A DNA stretch of 64,000 bases from Paraburkholderia bryophila (GTDB lineage: Bacteria; Pseudomonadota; Gammaproteobacteria; Burkholderiales; Burkholderiaceae), in the NCBI RefSeq assembly GCF_013409255.1, contig NZ_JACCAS010000002.1, positions 3,214,001-3,278,000 on the forward strand. Direction: 5' to 3'. Both the position numbers and the translations under genes were made by a program. Position 1 is the first letter of the stretch. The number at the start of each line of letters is the position of its first letter. The notes under the pieces were generated by a model. That model had not been told where the DNA came from and did not search any database. It saw only the letters and a list, made by a program, of their open reading frames with translations. Positions 34,284-43,063 of this stretch are shown here, piece by piece.

Positions 34284-35876
34284 ATGGCCAACTCACCGAA
34301 CCTGAATGCCGCCGCGATTGCACTGAATCGCTTCGGCCTGGGCGCGCGGGCCGACGACACGCCGCCCGCCGACCCGAAGGGCTGGTTGCTCGCGCAACTG
34401 GAGCAGTACCAGCCGCGGCCTGCCGCGTGGGCGAGCCAGCCGAACTCGGTGGCGCTGTCCACCGAGTTGCTGCAGCAGCGCATGGAGCTCAATCAGCAGA
34501 ACCGCCAGAATCCGGCCGCCGATGCGGCGGGGAATCAGACGCTCAACCAGACGCCCAACCAGGCGAATGCGCAGCCCGCACCGCGGCCCGGCGCGCAAGC
34601 CAGGCTCCAGCAGAACGCGCAAACAGCCCAGCAAACCGACGCGGCAAACCCACCGCAAGACGCCGCTCAAACCGCTAAGCAAGCCGAACGGAAAGCCATT
34701 CGCGGCGAAATACTCGACCTGTACCGCTCATCGGTGAATGCGCGAGTGGAGAGTGCGTTGACCACGCCGACGCCGTTCGTCGAGCGGCTGGTGCATTTCT
34801 GGGCCAATCACTTTGCGGTCTCCACCGAAAAGCCCGGCGTCGCCGCGCTGGCCGGTTCGTTCGAAGCCGAAGCGATTCGCCCACACGTGCTCGGCCGTTT
34901 CGAGGACATGCTGGTCGCGGTCGAACGTCATCCGGCCATGCAACTGTTTCTCGATCAGACGCGTTCGGTCGGACCGGACAGCATGGCCGCGCTGCGCGCC
35001 GAGCAACGCAATCCGGAGCGCAAACGCGGCCTGAACGAAAATCTCGCACGCGAAATCATGGAGCTGCACACGCTCGGCGTGCGCAGCGGCTATAGCCAGG
35101 ACGACGTCACCGAGTTCGCGCGCGCGCTGACCGGCTGGAGTCTCGCCGCCGGCAACGGCAAAGGCGCTGGCGGCGGCAATGCGCGACGCTTCGGCGCGCA
35201 GCCCGACGCCGCGCCCGGCACGTTCGTGTTTCGCGCCGCGCTGCACGAGCCGGGCTCGCGGACCATCATGGGTCGTCGCTACGACCAGCCTGGCGAAGAG
35301 CAGGCGCTCGCGATCCTGCACGACCTCGGCGCCGCACCGGCGACGGCACAGCATATCGGCGGCAAACTGGCGCGGCATTTCGTGGCCGACAATCCGCCGC
35401 CCGGCGTGACGGAGCGGCTCGCCAGCGCGTTCGAGCGCAGCGGCGGCGATCTGCCGACGGTCTATCGGGCGCTCATCGACAGTCACGAAGCGTGGTCGCC
35501 CACGGCCGTGAAGTTCAAGACGCCGTGGGAGTGGACCATTTCGTCGATGCGCGGGCTCGGCTGGCAGGACCTCGGCAAGCTGCAGACCGCACCGATTCTC
35601 ACGCAGCTCGGCCAGCCGGTCTGGCGGCCTGGCTCACCTGCCGGTTACGACGACATTGCCGCGAGCTGGGCCGCGCCCGACGCGCTGGTGCGCCGGGTCG
35701 AGATGGCGCAGCGTTTCGCGTCGCGTGTCGGCGACCGGCTCGATGCCCGCTCGCTCGGTCAGACCTTGACGGCCGGTTCGCTCAGCGAGCCGACCGCGAC
35801 GGCGGTGTCGCGGGCCGAGAGTGCCTCGACGGCGATCGCGCTGTTGCTGGTGTCGCCGGATTTTCAACGGAGATGA
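34284..35876 (+). CDS. DUF1800-family protein
   Basis: This 530-residue protein belongs to the DUF1800 family of unknown function. Typical segments are AAIALNRFGLGARADD at the start, HFWANHFAVSTEKPGVAALA, NENLAREIMELHTLGVRSGY and DDVTEFARALTGWSL. Residues about 67-145 are a Gln/Asn/Ala/Pro-rich stretch inserted between the N-terminal helices and the core. No clear signal peptide is present. The stop overlaps the DUF1501 start, and the two families are nearly always paired. GAGGA precedes the ATG. It is probably a target of the ECF sigma factor upstream. Confidence 0.88.
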   Translation: MANSPNLNAAAIALNRFGLGARADDTPPADPKGWLLAQLEQYQPRPAAWASQPNSVALSTELLQQRMELNQQNRQNPAADAAGNQTLNQTPNQANAQPAPRPGAQARLQQNAQTAQQTDAANPPQDAAQTAKQAERKAIRGEILDLYRSSVNARVESALTTPTPFVERLVHFWANHFAVSTEKPGVAALAGSFEAEAIRPHVLGRFEDMLVAVERHPAMQLFLDQTRSVGPDSMAALRAEQRNPERKRGLNENLAREIMELHTLGVRSGYSQDDVTEFARALTGWSLAAGNGKGAGGGNARRFGAQPDAAPGTFVFRAALHEPGSRTIMGRRYDQPGEEQALAILHDLGAAPATAQHIGGKLARHFVADNPPPGVTERLASAFERSGGDLPTVYRALIDSHEAWSPTAVKFKTPWEWTISSMRGLGWQDLGKLQTAPILTQLGQPVWRPGSPAGYDDIAASWAAPDALVRRVEMAQRFASRVGDRLDARSLGQTLTAGSLSEPTATAVSRAESASTAIALLLVSPDFQRR

Positions 35877-37024
35877 ATGCCATGTTGTCACGCCGCAAAT
35901 TTCTGAGCGTCGCCGCTGCGGGCGCGGGCGCGATGCTCGTGTCGCCGCAGATCGTGTTCGCGAGTGTCGCCACCGATCGCCGTTTCGTCTTCGTGATCCA
36001 GCGCGGCGCGGCCGACGGGTTGAACATCGTCGTGCCGTACGCCGATCCCGCTTATGCGAGCCTGCGTGGCGCGCTGGCGATCGATACGTCGAACGCGGCG
36101 AAGCTCGACGGCACGTTCGCGTTGCATCCGGCGCTCGCGCAAACCGCGTCGATGTATGCCAACCGCCAGGCGCTGTTCGTGCACGCGGTGGCGTCGCCGT
36201 ATCGCGACCGCTCGCATTTCGACGGCCAGAACGTGCTGGAGACCGGCGGCACCGCGCCGTATCAGATGAAGGACGGCTGGCTGAACCGGCTCGTCGCCCA
36301 GTTGCCCGCCACGCGCGAAAACGCGATCGCCTTTGCGCCGACCGTGCCGATGGCGCTGCGCGGCGCGGCGCAGGTGACCTCGTATGCGCCGTCGGCGTTG
36401 CCGCAAGCGCCCGACGATCTGCTCGCGCGCGTCGCGCAACTCTATGACCGGGACGCGCAGTTGCGTCCGCTGTGGGATTCGGCAATGGCGGCACGCGGCC
36501 TCGCGGGCGACGCCGGCGCGCGTCAGGACCCGGCCAGCCTCGGCAAGCTCGCCGCGGGTTTTCTGTCGCGCGACGACGGCCCGCGTATCGCGATGATCGA
36601 AACCGGCGGCTGGGACACGCATAGTGCGCAGAACCCGCGTCTGGCCAATCAGTTGAAAGCGCTCGACACGATGCTCGCGTCGTTGCGCGACGGCATGGGG
36701 CCGTTGTGGAGCAAAACCACGGTGCTGGTGGCGACGGAGTTTGGACGGACCGCCGCCGCTAACGGCACGGGTGGGACGGACCACGGCACGGGATCGGTGG
36801 CGATGGTGCTGGGTGGTTCAGTGGCGGGCGGACGGGTGATCGCGGATTGGCCCGGCCTCGCGCCGCATGCGCTTTATGAAGCGCGTGACCTGAAACCGAC
36901 CACGTCGCTGGATGCAGTGATTGCCGGTACCGCTGGTGAAAGTCTTGGGCTCGATCCGCAGCGCACGGCTAGTGCGTTGTTCGGTTCAACCGCGCGGCCG
37001 CTGACGGGGGTCGTGCGGGCGTAG
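35873..37024 (+). CDS. DUF1501-family exported protein
   Basis: This 383-residue protein has a twin-arginine type signal (LSRRKFLSVAAAGAGAM) and then a sulfatase/alkaline-phosphatase-like DUF1501 fold. Landmarks are FVFVIQRGAADGLNIVVPY, HAVASPYRDRSHFDGQNVLE, IAMIETGGWDTHSAQN, VLVATEFGRTAAANGTGGTDHG and GGSVAGGRVIADWPG. It is therefore likely a periplasmic metalloenzyme exported by Tat. The ATG at 35873 overlaps the DUF1800 stop; 35882 is an alternative. The biochemical role of the DUF1800-DUF1501 pair is not established. Confidence 0.9.
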   Translation: MNAMLSRRKFLSVAAAGAGAMLVSPQIVFASVATDRRFVFVIQRGAADGLNIVVPYADPAYASLRGALAIDTSNAAKLDGTFALHPALAQTASMYANRQALFVHAVASPYRDRSHFDGQNVLETGGTAPYQMKDGWLNRLVAQLPATRENAIAFAPTVPMALRGAAQVTSYAPSALPQAPDDLLARVAQLYDRDAQLRPLWDSAMAARGLAGDAGARQDPASLGKLAAGFLSRDDGPRIAMIETGGWDTHSAQNPRLANQLKALDTMLASLRDGMGPLWSKTTVLVATEFGRTAAANGTGGTDHGTGSVAMVLGGSVAGGRVIADWPGLAPHALYEARDLKPTTSLDAVIAGTAGESLGLDPQRTASALFGSTARPLTGVVRA

Positions 37025-37097
37025 AAGAAGCAGAAGCAGGAAGTAGGAACAGAAAGCAGAAAACCGGTTCACCTAAAAAACACTCAGGAGAGGAAAA

Positions 37098-37313
37098 ATG
37101 AAAATCAGATCGTCTGTACGCGCCGTTTCGATTGCGGGTCTTTGTGCCGCCGTCTTGTCCGCTTGCGTGGTGGAACCGGCCCGGCCGGCGCAGCCCGCGC
37201 CGCTCGTCGAAGTCGTTCCGGCCGCGCCCGCGCCGGGCTATCACTGGGTGAAGGGCCATTACCGTTGGGAAGGCAATCACTGGCAATGGGTCCCGGGCCA
37301 CTGGGTGGGTTGA
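37098..37313 (+). CDS. YXWGXW-repeat lipoprotein
   Basis: This 71-residue lipoprotein has a signal ending in the lipobox LSAC. The mature part begins CVVEPARPAQPAP, followed by repeats with Trp-x-x-Gly-x-Trp/Tyr spacing (YHWVKGHYRW, HWQWVPGHW). AGGAGAGG gives a strong ribosome site. It follows the DUF1501 gene by 73 bp and may belong to the same sigma-dependent unit. It shares family with the protein at 31969 and its first mature residues with the tiny lipoprotein at 32370. Confidence 0.85.
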   Translation: MKIRSSVRAVSIAGLCAAVLSACVVEPARPAQPAPLVEVVPAAPAPGYHWVKGHYRWEGNHWQWVPGHWVG

Positions 37314-37326
37314 TTGAGTTGGGTGA

Positions 37327-37354
37327 GCGGCGGCGCAGTTGAAAAAGCCGCCGC
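37327..37354. terminator. Hairpin between convergent genes
   Basis: GCGGCGGC (37327-37334) pairs with GCCGCCGC (37347-37354) around a GCAGTTGAAAAA loop, between the YXWGXW lipoprotein and the convergent GGDEF gene. The stem is strong but there is no clean U-run on either strand, so termination is plausible rather than certain. Confidence 0.4.
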
Positions 37355-37380
37355 CTCTGCTGCGGTATTTCAATTCGTCC

Positions 37381-38742
37381 TCAAGCCGCCACGCGATTCC
37401 GCCCGGCGTCCTTCGCACGATAAAGCGCCGCGTCGGCCTGCGCGAGCAGCACGTCCGGCGCCGCCAACTCGCTGTTGCGCGTGGTGGCGATTCCTACCGA
37501 CACCGTCACCCGGCCGGCCGGCGTAAACGGCGCCGCCACGCCGCGCTGCACGACCGCCACGCGCAATCGTTCCGCCAGTTGACTGGCCATCTGCGCGCCG
37601 CAATCCGGCAACACCACGACGAACTCCTCTCCGCCAAAACGCGCGATGAAGTCGCCGTTGCGCCGCAGGCTCGACTGCAATACGGCGGCCACGGCGGTCA
37701 GCGTGTCGTCGCCGTGCAGATGGCCCAACGTATCGTTGAAAAGTTTGAAGTGGTCGATGTCCACCATCATCAGCGAAAGCGGATACGCGGACGCTTGCGC
37801 GCGCGCCAGTGCTTCCGGATAGCGCTCGTCGAAGTAGCGGCGGTTGTACAGGCCGGTGAGGCCGTCGCGCGCGGCGAATTCGCTCAGCCGCGCGTTGGCG
37901 GTGTGCAATTCGCGGTACAGGTGGCTGATTTCCCAGATCAGCACGCCGAGCACGGTGCTAGACGCCAGCACCGATGCGACGCGTGCGACGTACCAGCCGA
38001 TGCTGAAGCGCGAGTTCGCCGCGAGCGTCATGACGATATCGCCGAGACCGGCAAGCATCGCGACGCCGAGCCACAGATCGAGCATGGTGCGCAAACGCGT
38101 CGAGGCGACGAGGCAAATCAGCGCCGCCGCACTGATGAGCGCGATGCCGATTCCTGACGGGCTATGCGGCAGCCGCGCATACGACTCGCCGCTGACCAGC
38201 GCCGGCAGCGCGTCCGTGTGGCGGATCGCGACGTAGCAGACCAGCATCGACAGCAGCAGCGGGCCGCCGAATAGCACGCCGCCCGCGCGTGCCGCGGCGC
38301 CCGGCGCGACCAGCGGCGCGGGAAAACGCCGCCGCACCCACAGCGCGACCACCACCAGCAGCGGCGAGCCGCCGTGCCAGAACGCCCAGATCCAGACCGC
38401 GCTTTGCGGACTCGCACCGAGCAGGCCGCTGGCCGAGAACACGCCCGGAAACGCCAGCAACTGCACGGCGACGGTGAAGGCCGTGTACACGTAAGCACCG
38501 GCGAGAGCGGCCAGAAAGGCGGCTCGCGTGATCATGAATTGCGTCCACAGCAGGTAGGCGGTGAGGCCTTCCGTTGCGATGACGGCCATCGTGAAGAGCG
38601 GCAGGAACGGTGCGATCGTCGTCGCCGGCAGACGCGCGACCGGCAGCACCGCGAGCACCGTGCCCAGAATCAATCCGGAAACCGCGAACGCAGCAAGACG
38701 GTGGCGGCGGTTGACCGCCAGGCTCATGATGCTGCTTTTCAT
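37381..38742 (-). CDS. Membrane GGDEF diguanylate cyclase
   Basis: This 453-residue inner-membrane protein has seven or eight N-terminal helices (residues 1-270) resembling a MASE-type sensor, then a GGDEF domain. The active site is GGEEF in FIARFGGEEFVVVLP, with LMMVDIDHFKLFNDTLGHLHGD upstream. The RxxD inhibitory site (RNGD) sits five residues before GGEEF, so product inhibition is expected. It makes cyclic di-GMP from two GTP. It stands alone with no EAL partner nearby. Confidence 0.94.
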   Translation of the reverse strand: MKSSIMSLAVNRRHRLAAFAVSGLILGTVLAVLPVARLPATTIAPFLPLFTMAVIATEGLTAYLLWTQFMITRAAFLAALAGAYVYTAFTVAVQLLAFPGVFSASGLLGASPQSAVWIWAFWHGGSPLLVVVALWVRRRFPAPLVAPGAAARAGGVLFGGPLLLSMLVCYVAIRHTDALPALVSGESYARLPHSPSGIGIALISAAALICLVASTRLRTMLDLWLGVAMLAGLGDIVMTLAANSRFSIGWYVARVASVLASSTVLGVLIWEISHLYRELHTANARLSEFAARDGLTGLYNRRYFDERYPEALARAQASAYPLSLMMVDIDHFKLFNDTLGHLHGDDTLTAVAAVLQSSLRRNGDFIARFGGEEFVVVLPDCGAQMASQLAERLRVAVVQRGVAAPFTPAGRVTVSVGIATTRNSELAAPDVLLAQADAALYRAKDAGRNRVAA

Positions 38743-39035
38743 GCGACGAATAGAGTGGGGGGTGAAAGGACTGCGAAAGGGTTTGCGCGGTCAGGCCGGA
38801 GCTTCGCCTTTCAGGCAAGCGCGCATTTTATCGGCTGATCGCGACTTGGTCATGAAGAAATATGAGCCGTCACGTCGGCGCTGGTATGAGGATTGATGCG
38901 GATCAGTGCGGGTTTTAGGCGGAATTGAAGCGAATAGGCGCTGCTGTAGGGAAGCTAGGATCGCTAACTTTTCTTCAGTCCATTGCGGATTGATGGCGTG
39001 CTCAGCTGGCCACTACTTCCGGTTCGACTTCCCGC

Positions 39036-40280
39036 TCAACGCCGCCCGCCCGCGAGCCGCCGCGCGTCCGGCAACGCACGCAGACGCAGCATCGCGACAC
39101 AGCCGAGCAGCGGGCCGATCGCCAGCATGCTGAAAGCGCCGCGCCAGCCGGCCAGCGCGACCACGTCCGGCACCAGATGGATGCTGACGAGCGTCAGCAG
39201 AAAACCCGCGCAGGTTTGTGCGGTGAGCAGCGTGCCGATCGACGCCGGCTCCGCCAGTTCCGCGATGCTCGCAGAAAACTGCGCCGAATCGGCGATCACC
39301 GACACGCCCCAGCACAGCGCGACCGTCGCGATCAGCCACACCGGCGCGCCGGGCAGCCAGCCCATCAGCGCGGCGCAGGCGCCGCTCATTGCCATCGCGC
39401 CGACCGTCAGCGTGGTGCGGCCGAGGCGATCCGCCAGCACGCCGCCGAGCCACGCGCCGAGCGCGCCGGCCGCGACCGCGCCGAAGGTCAGCCATTCGGC
39501 GGCCACGCGCGGCTGCGGCATGCCGGCCGCCGCGAAGCTCGTCTGCAGGAACACGGCGAGCCAGGCCCACATCGCGTAAAGCTCCCACATGTGGCCGAGA
39601 TAGCCGAGATTCGCGAGCCGCAGCGCCGGGTTGCGCCATGCGGCGGCGAGCGCCGTCCAGTCGATGCGGACCGCGCGCGCCATGCCCGGCCCGACGTCGC
39701 ACAGCAGGATCGCGACGCCGGCCAGCAACGCGCAGGCCGCCGAAATGCCGTAGATCGCGCGCCAGTTCGAGCCGCCGAGCGCCGCCAGCAGATGCGGGCT
39801 CGCCGAGCCGAAGGTGAGGGCGCCGACCAGCAGCCCGATCAGCAGGCCCAGATCGCCCTTGGCCCAAGTGGCCGCGAGCCGCATGCCGACCGGATAGACC
39901 CCCGCCATGCAGATGCCGGTGATAAAGCGCAGCACGATCGCGAGCGGACTCGCCGGCGCAATGAACGCGAGCGACGCCGTGACCGCGCCCGCCGTCAGCG
40001 CGCTGGCCATGAAGAGTCGTCGCGGATCGAAGCGGTCGGCGAGCGACAGCAGCGCGCTCGTCACCGTGCCCGCGACGAAGCCGGCCTGCACCGCGCTGGT
40101 CAGCAAGGTGGCTTGCAACGCGGAGAGTCCTTGCGCCTGTTTGACGATCGCCACGACCGCCGACGACGAAAACCACACGCTCATCGCGCCGACCTGGCAG
40201 AGCAGCAGGATGACCAGCGAACGCGTTTTGCCCGCCATCGCGGCGAGCGGCGGGGACGGGGTGGCCGGAGCGTTTTTCAT
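39036..40280 (-). CDS. MFS transporter
   Basis: This 414-residue protein has about 12 membrane segments. The first helix region (LVILLLCQVGAMSVWFSSSA) and the loop LADRFDPRRLF mark it as a major facilitator carrier. The ATG at 40280 (MKNAPATPS) is chosen; the frame runs upstream to 40376 with residues unlike the family. It follows the flavin reductase gene by 64 bp on the same strand, so it may carry the substrate or product of the flavin monooxygenase. The substrate is unknown. Confidence 0.85.
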   Translation of the reverse strand: MKNAPATPSPPLAAMAGKTRSLVILLLCQVGAMSVWFSSSAVVAIVKQAQGLSALQATLLTSAVQAGFVAGTVTSALLSLADRFDPRRLFMASALTAGAVTASLAFIAPASPLAIVLRFITGICMAGVYPVGMRLAATWAKGDLGLLIGLLVGALTFGSASPHLLAALGGSNWRAIYGISAACALLAGVAILLCDVGPGMARAVRIDWTALAAAWRNPALRLANLGYLGHMWELYAMWAWLAVFLQTSFAAAGMPQPRVAAEWLTFGAVAAGALGAWLGGVLADRLGRTTLTVGAMAMSGACAALMGWLPGAPVWLIATVALCWGVSVIADSAQFSASIAELAEPASIGTLLTAQTCAGFLLTLVSIHLVPDVVALAGWRGAFSMLAIGPLLGCVAMLRLRALPDARRLAGGRR

Positions 40281-40344
40281 GCGGGGCGTGGGCCGGGTGG
40301 CGTGATCTTGAGCGATGTTTCGTGGGGCTTTCGCGGGGCTTCGG

Positions 40345-40866
40345 TCATGCCGCCGATTCAGCGGCATGCGCCGCATGAACGGAGCGCGCGCCGACCCGAT
40401 GGTAACGGCGGCCGTAGTAGATCAGCGCATCGCCGGCGCCCTGCGTCTGCACGGCTTTCACCGCGCAAAAGAAGACGGTGTGAGTACCGATCTCAGTCAC
40501 CGATTCGATCTCGCAGTCCAGCGACGCGAGCGCGCCATCCAGCGCCGGCGCGCCGGTCGTCAGCGTGTTCCATTGCGCGGCGGCGAAGCGTTCGTCGACC
40601 GGTAGCGCGCTGCTGGCGAAATGCGCCGCGAGCGCCTGCTGTTCGGCGCTCAACACGTTGACGCAAAGCTGGCCGTTGGCGCGAAACGCCGCGTTATTGC
40701 GGCTGCTGCGATTGATGCAGACCAGCAGCGTGGGCGGCTCGTCCGTCACGCCGCACACCGCCGACGCGGTGCTGCCGGCGCGACCTGCCACGCCGTCGCT
40801 GGTGACGATGTTGACGGCCGCGCCGAGTCCGGCCATGGCGTCGCGGAAGCTGAGCTTATCAAGCAT
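40345..40866 (-). CDS. Flavin reductase (FMN reductase, NtaB/HpaC type)
   Basis: This 173-residue protein belongs to the flavin reductase family that supplies FMNH2 to a partner monooxygenase. It begins MLDKLSFRDAMAGLGAAVNI and has VTDEPPTLLVCINRSSRNNA and the HTVFFCAVKAV strand. The ATG at 40866 overlaps the end of the LLM monooxygenase gene by 8 bp; the longer upstream frame is an overlap artefact. The two are translationally coupled and form a two-component flavin-dependent system. Confidence 0.9.
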   Translation of the reverse strand: MLDKLSFRDAMAGLGAAVNIVTSDGVAGRAGSTASAVCGVTDEPPTLLVCINRSSRNNAAFRANGQLCVNVLSAEQQALAAHFASSALPVDERFAAAQWNTLTTGAPALDGALASLDCEIESVTEIGTHTVFFCAVKAVQTQGAGDALIYYGRRYHRVGARSVHAAHAAESAA

Positions 40867-42262
40867 GAGCGTCTCCCTCGGAGACCGGCTGCGCGGCCGC
40901 GCAGGCCGGCGAGCGAAAACGTGCCGCTGTGTGCGTGGCGGGCAAACGCGCGTGACCGAACAGCTTCTCACGCAACGTGCCGTCGCGATACGCGCGCTTA
41001 TACGCCCCTCGCTCCTGCAACACCGGCACGACCAGTTCGATGAAATCCTCGAAGCATTCCGGCGCGACCGTGCGCGACAGATTGAAGCCATCCACGCCGG
41101 TTTCCTCGGTCCATGCGATCAGTTCGTCGGCGATCCGTTCGGCCGAGCCGACGAGCGGCGCCTGACGGCTGCCCAGCACCATCTGTTCGAGCAGTTTGCG
41201 TTTGGTCCATTGCGGCCCGGCGGCGCGCGTCATCGCCTCGATGTTCGAGACGATCGCCTGGCTCTTGCCGGTCTCGATCGGTTCGTCGAGGTCGTAGCGT
41301 GCGAAGTCGATACCGAGCGACGCCGCCGCATGCACGAGCGCCGCTTCCGAACTGACGTAACGCTGATACTCCGCGTACTTGTCCTGCGCGTCGCGATCCG
41401 TGCGGCCCGTTATGATGGTTTGGCCGAGCAGCACCTTGATATCGTCCGCGCGACGGCCGGCGGCCACGGCATGCGCGCGAATATCGTCGACGATGGCTTT
41501 GACCGCGGGCTTCGCCTGGCCGTTGACGAACACGCACTCCGCGTGCGCCGCGGCGAACTGCTTGCCGCGTGTGGAGGAACCCGCCTGATACAGCACCGGC
41601 GTGCGCTGCGGCGACGGTTCGCTCAGATGCATCGCATCGACCCGATACTGCTTGCCGTGATGATGGATCACATGCACCTTCGACGCGTCCGCGTAGAGGC
41701 GCTGCTCCCGGTCGCACAGCACTGCGTCGTCTTCCCAACTGCATTCCCACAGTTTGTAGACCAGTTCCATATATTCGTCGGCGAGGTCGTAGCGGTCGTC
41801 GTGCGCCATCTGGCCGGTGAGGCCGATCGCGCGCGACGCGCTGTCCAGATAACCGGTGACGATGTTCCAGCCGACCCGGCCGCGCGTCAGATGATCGAGC
41901 GTGGACATGCGGCGCGCGAACAGATACGGCTGCTCGACCGAGAGATTCGACGTGACGCCGAACGACAGATGCTGCGTGACTGCCGCCATGGCCGGGATCA
42001 GCAGCGTCGGATCGTTGACCGGCACCTGGACCGCGCCGCGAATCGCCGCGTCGGGATTGCCGCCGTAGACGTCGTAGACGCCCGCCACGTCCGCGAAAAA
42101 GATGCCGTCGAACAGGCCGGCTTCCAGCGTGCGGGCGTAGTCGGTCCAGTACTGCAGGTCCCGATAGCGGGTGGACTGATCGCGTGGATGCGTCCAAAGG
42201 CCTTGCTGGATGTGACCGACGCAGTTCATGTCGAACGCGTTGAGTACGATTTCCTTCGGCAT
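40859..42262 (-). CDS. FMNH2-dependent monooxygenase, NtaA/SnaA/DszA type
   Basis: This 467-residue protein belongs to the luciferase-like (LLM) flavin oxygenases of the NtaA/SnaA/SoxA/DszA group. Markers are LNAFDMNCVGHIQQGLWTHP at the start, DHLTRGRVGWNIVTGYLDSA in the middle, and WTEETGVDGFNL near the end. The group oxidises nitrilotriacetate, dibenzothiophene sulfone or similar C-N and C-S compounds using FMNH2 from the partner reductase. The gene is divergent from an XRE-cupin regulator. The exact substrate cannot be read. Confidence 0.9.
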   Translation of the reverse strand: MPKEIVLNAFDMNCVGHIQQGLWTHPRDQSTRYRDLQYWTDYARTLEAGLFDGIFFADVAGVYDVYGGNPDAAIRGAVQVPVNDPTLLIPAMAAVTQHLSFGVTSNLSVEQPYLFARRMSTLDHLTRGRVGWNIVTGYLDSASRAIGLTGQMAHDDRYDLADEYMELVYKLWECSWEDDAVLCDREQRLYADASKVHVIHHHGKQYRVDAMHLSEPSPQRTPVLYQAGSSTRGKQFAAAHAECVFVNGQAKPAVKAIVDDIRAHAVAAGRRADDIKVLLGQTIITGRTDRDAQDKYAEYQRYVSSEAALVHAAASLGIDFARYDLDEPIETGKSQAIVSNIEAMTRAAGPQWTKRKLLEQMVLGSRQAPLVGSAERIADELIAWTEETGVDGFNLSRTVAPECFEDFIELVVPVLQERGAYKRAYRDGTLREKLFGHARLPATHTAARFRSPACAAAQPVSEGDAHA

Positions 42263-42315
42263 GGTGTCTTCCGGTTCGGGTGGACCAGGACGCTGGTGGT
42301 AGTGGTTCGTTTAAT

Positions 42316-42337
42316 ATAGTGGACGAAAAATCACTAT
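42316..42337. promoter_or_regulatory. Inverted repeat, candidate operator
   Basis: ATAGTG, ten bases, then CACTAT: a perfect 6-bp inverted repeat in the 207-bp gap between the divergent monooxygenase and XRE-cupin genes, 54 bp upstream of the monooxygenase start. An A/T-rich TTTAATATAG segment overlaps it and could hold a -10 box. It is a plausible binding site of the XRE-cupin regulator. Confidence 0.4.
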
Positions 42338-42469
42338 GCAAGACAATGATTCCGGGCTTTAATCGGGGCAATGCGTGGGGCCGACGCGGCTCTTCCAGCC
42401 TTAGTCGTAACCCCGCAAAACACGTCGATATAATTCGCCGGTGCCTACTTTGTCGAACTCTCCGCTGCC

Positions 42470-43039
42470 ATGTCCGAATCCGTTGCTGTCGATCTGACCC
42501 AGGCAATCTCGTCGCGCGTGAAGACCGAACGCGAGGCGCGTAACTGGTCGTTAAGCGAACTGGCGGAGCGCTCCGGCGTTTCGAAGGCGATGATCAGCAA
42601 GATCGAGCGCGGCGAGGCGAGTCCCACCGCGACGGTGCTCGGGCGTTTGTCGGGCGCGTTCGGCTTGACCTTGTCGACCTTGCTCGCGCTCGCCGAGCAG
42701 ACCGGCGAACGGCTCGCACGCCACGCGCAGCAAGCGGTCTGGCAAGACCCTGAAACGGGCTATATCCGGCGGCGCATTTCGCCGCCCACCGGCGGCGTGC
42801 TCGAACTACTGGAGATCGAATTGCCCGTGGGCGTGAAAGTCCCGTATCCGTCGGATGCGTTCGTGTTTCAGCATCAGCAGATCTGGGTCACGCAAGGGGT
42901 GTTGACGTTTCGGGAAGGCCGGCAGATTTACCGGCTCGAAGCGGGGGATTGTCTGCAACTCGGCGCGCCGGCCGAATGCGAATTCTTCAATGCGGGCGAC
43001 GAGGTGTGCCGCTACCTCGTCGGCCTGGTTCGACGTTAA
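42470..43039 (+). CDS. XRE-cupin transcriptional regulator
   Basis: This 189-residue protein has an N-terminal XRE helix-turn-helix (LSELAERSGVSKAMISKIER, then GEASPTATVLGRLSGAFGLT) and a C-terminal cupin domain (VKVPYPSDAFVFQHQQIWVT, then LEAGDCLQLGAPAECEFFN). This two-domain form usually senses a small organic ligand in the cupin. It is divergent from the flavin monooxygenase operon and probably regulates it. Confidence 0.9.
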   Translation: MSESVAVDLTQAISSRVKTEREARNWSLSELAERSGVSKAMISKIERGEASPTATVLGRLSGAFGLTLSTLLALAEQTGERLARHAQQAVWQDPETGYIRRRISPPTGGVLELLEIELPVGVKVPYPSDAFVFQHQQIWVTQGVLTFREGRQIYRLEAGDCLQLGAPAECEFFNAGDEVCRYLVGLVRR

Positions 43040-43063
43040 GTACGTCGGATAGCGCCCTGGCGT

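Noticed and set aside
40867..41091. Upstream extension of the flavin reductase frame to 41091
   Set aside because: The added 75 residues are Arg/Cys/Ser-rich and overlap the monooxygenase gene; the start at 40866 gives the normal family N-terminus.
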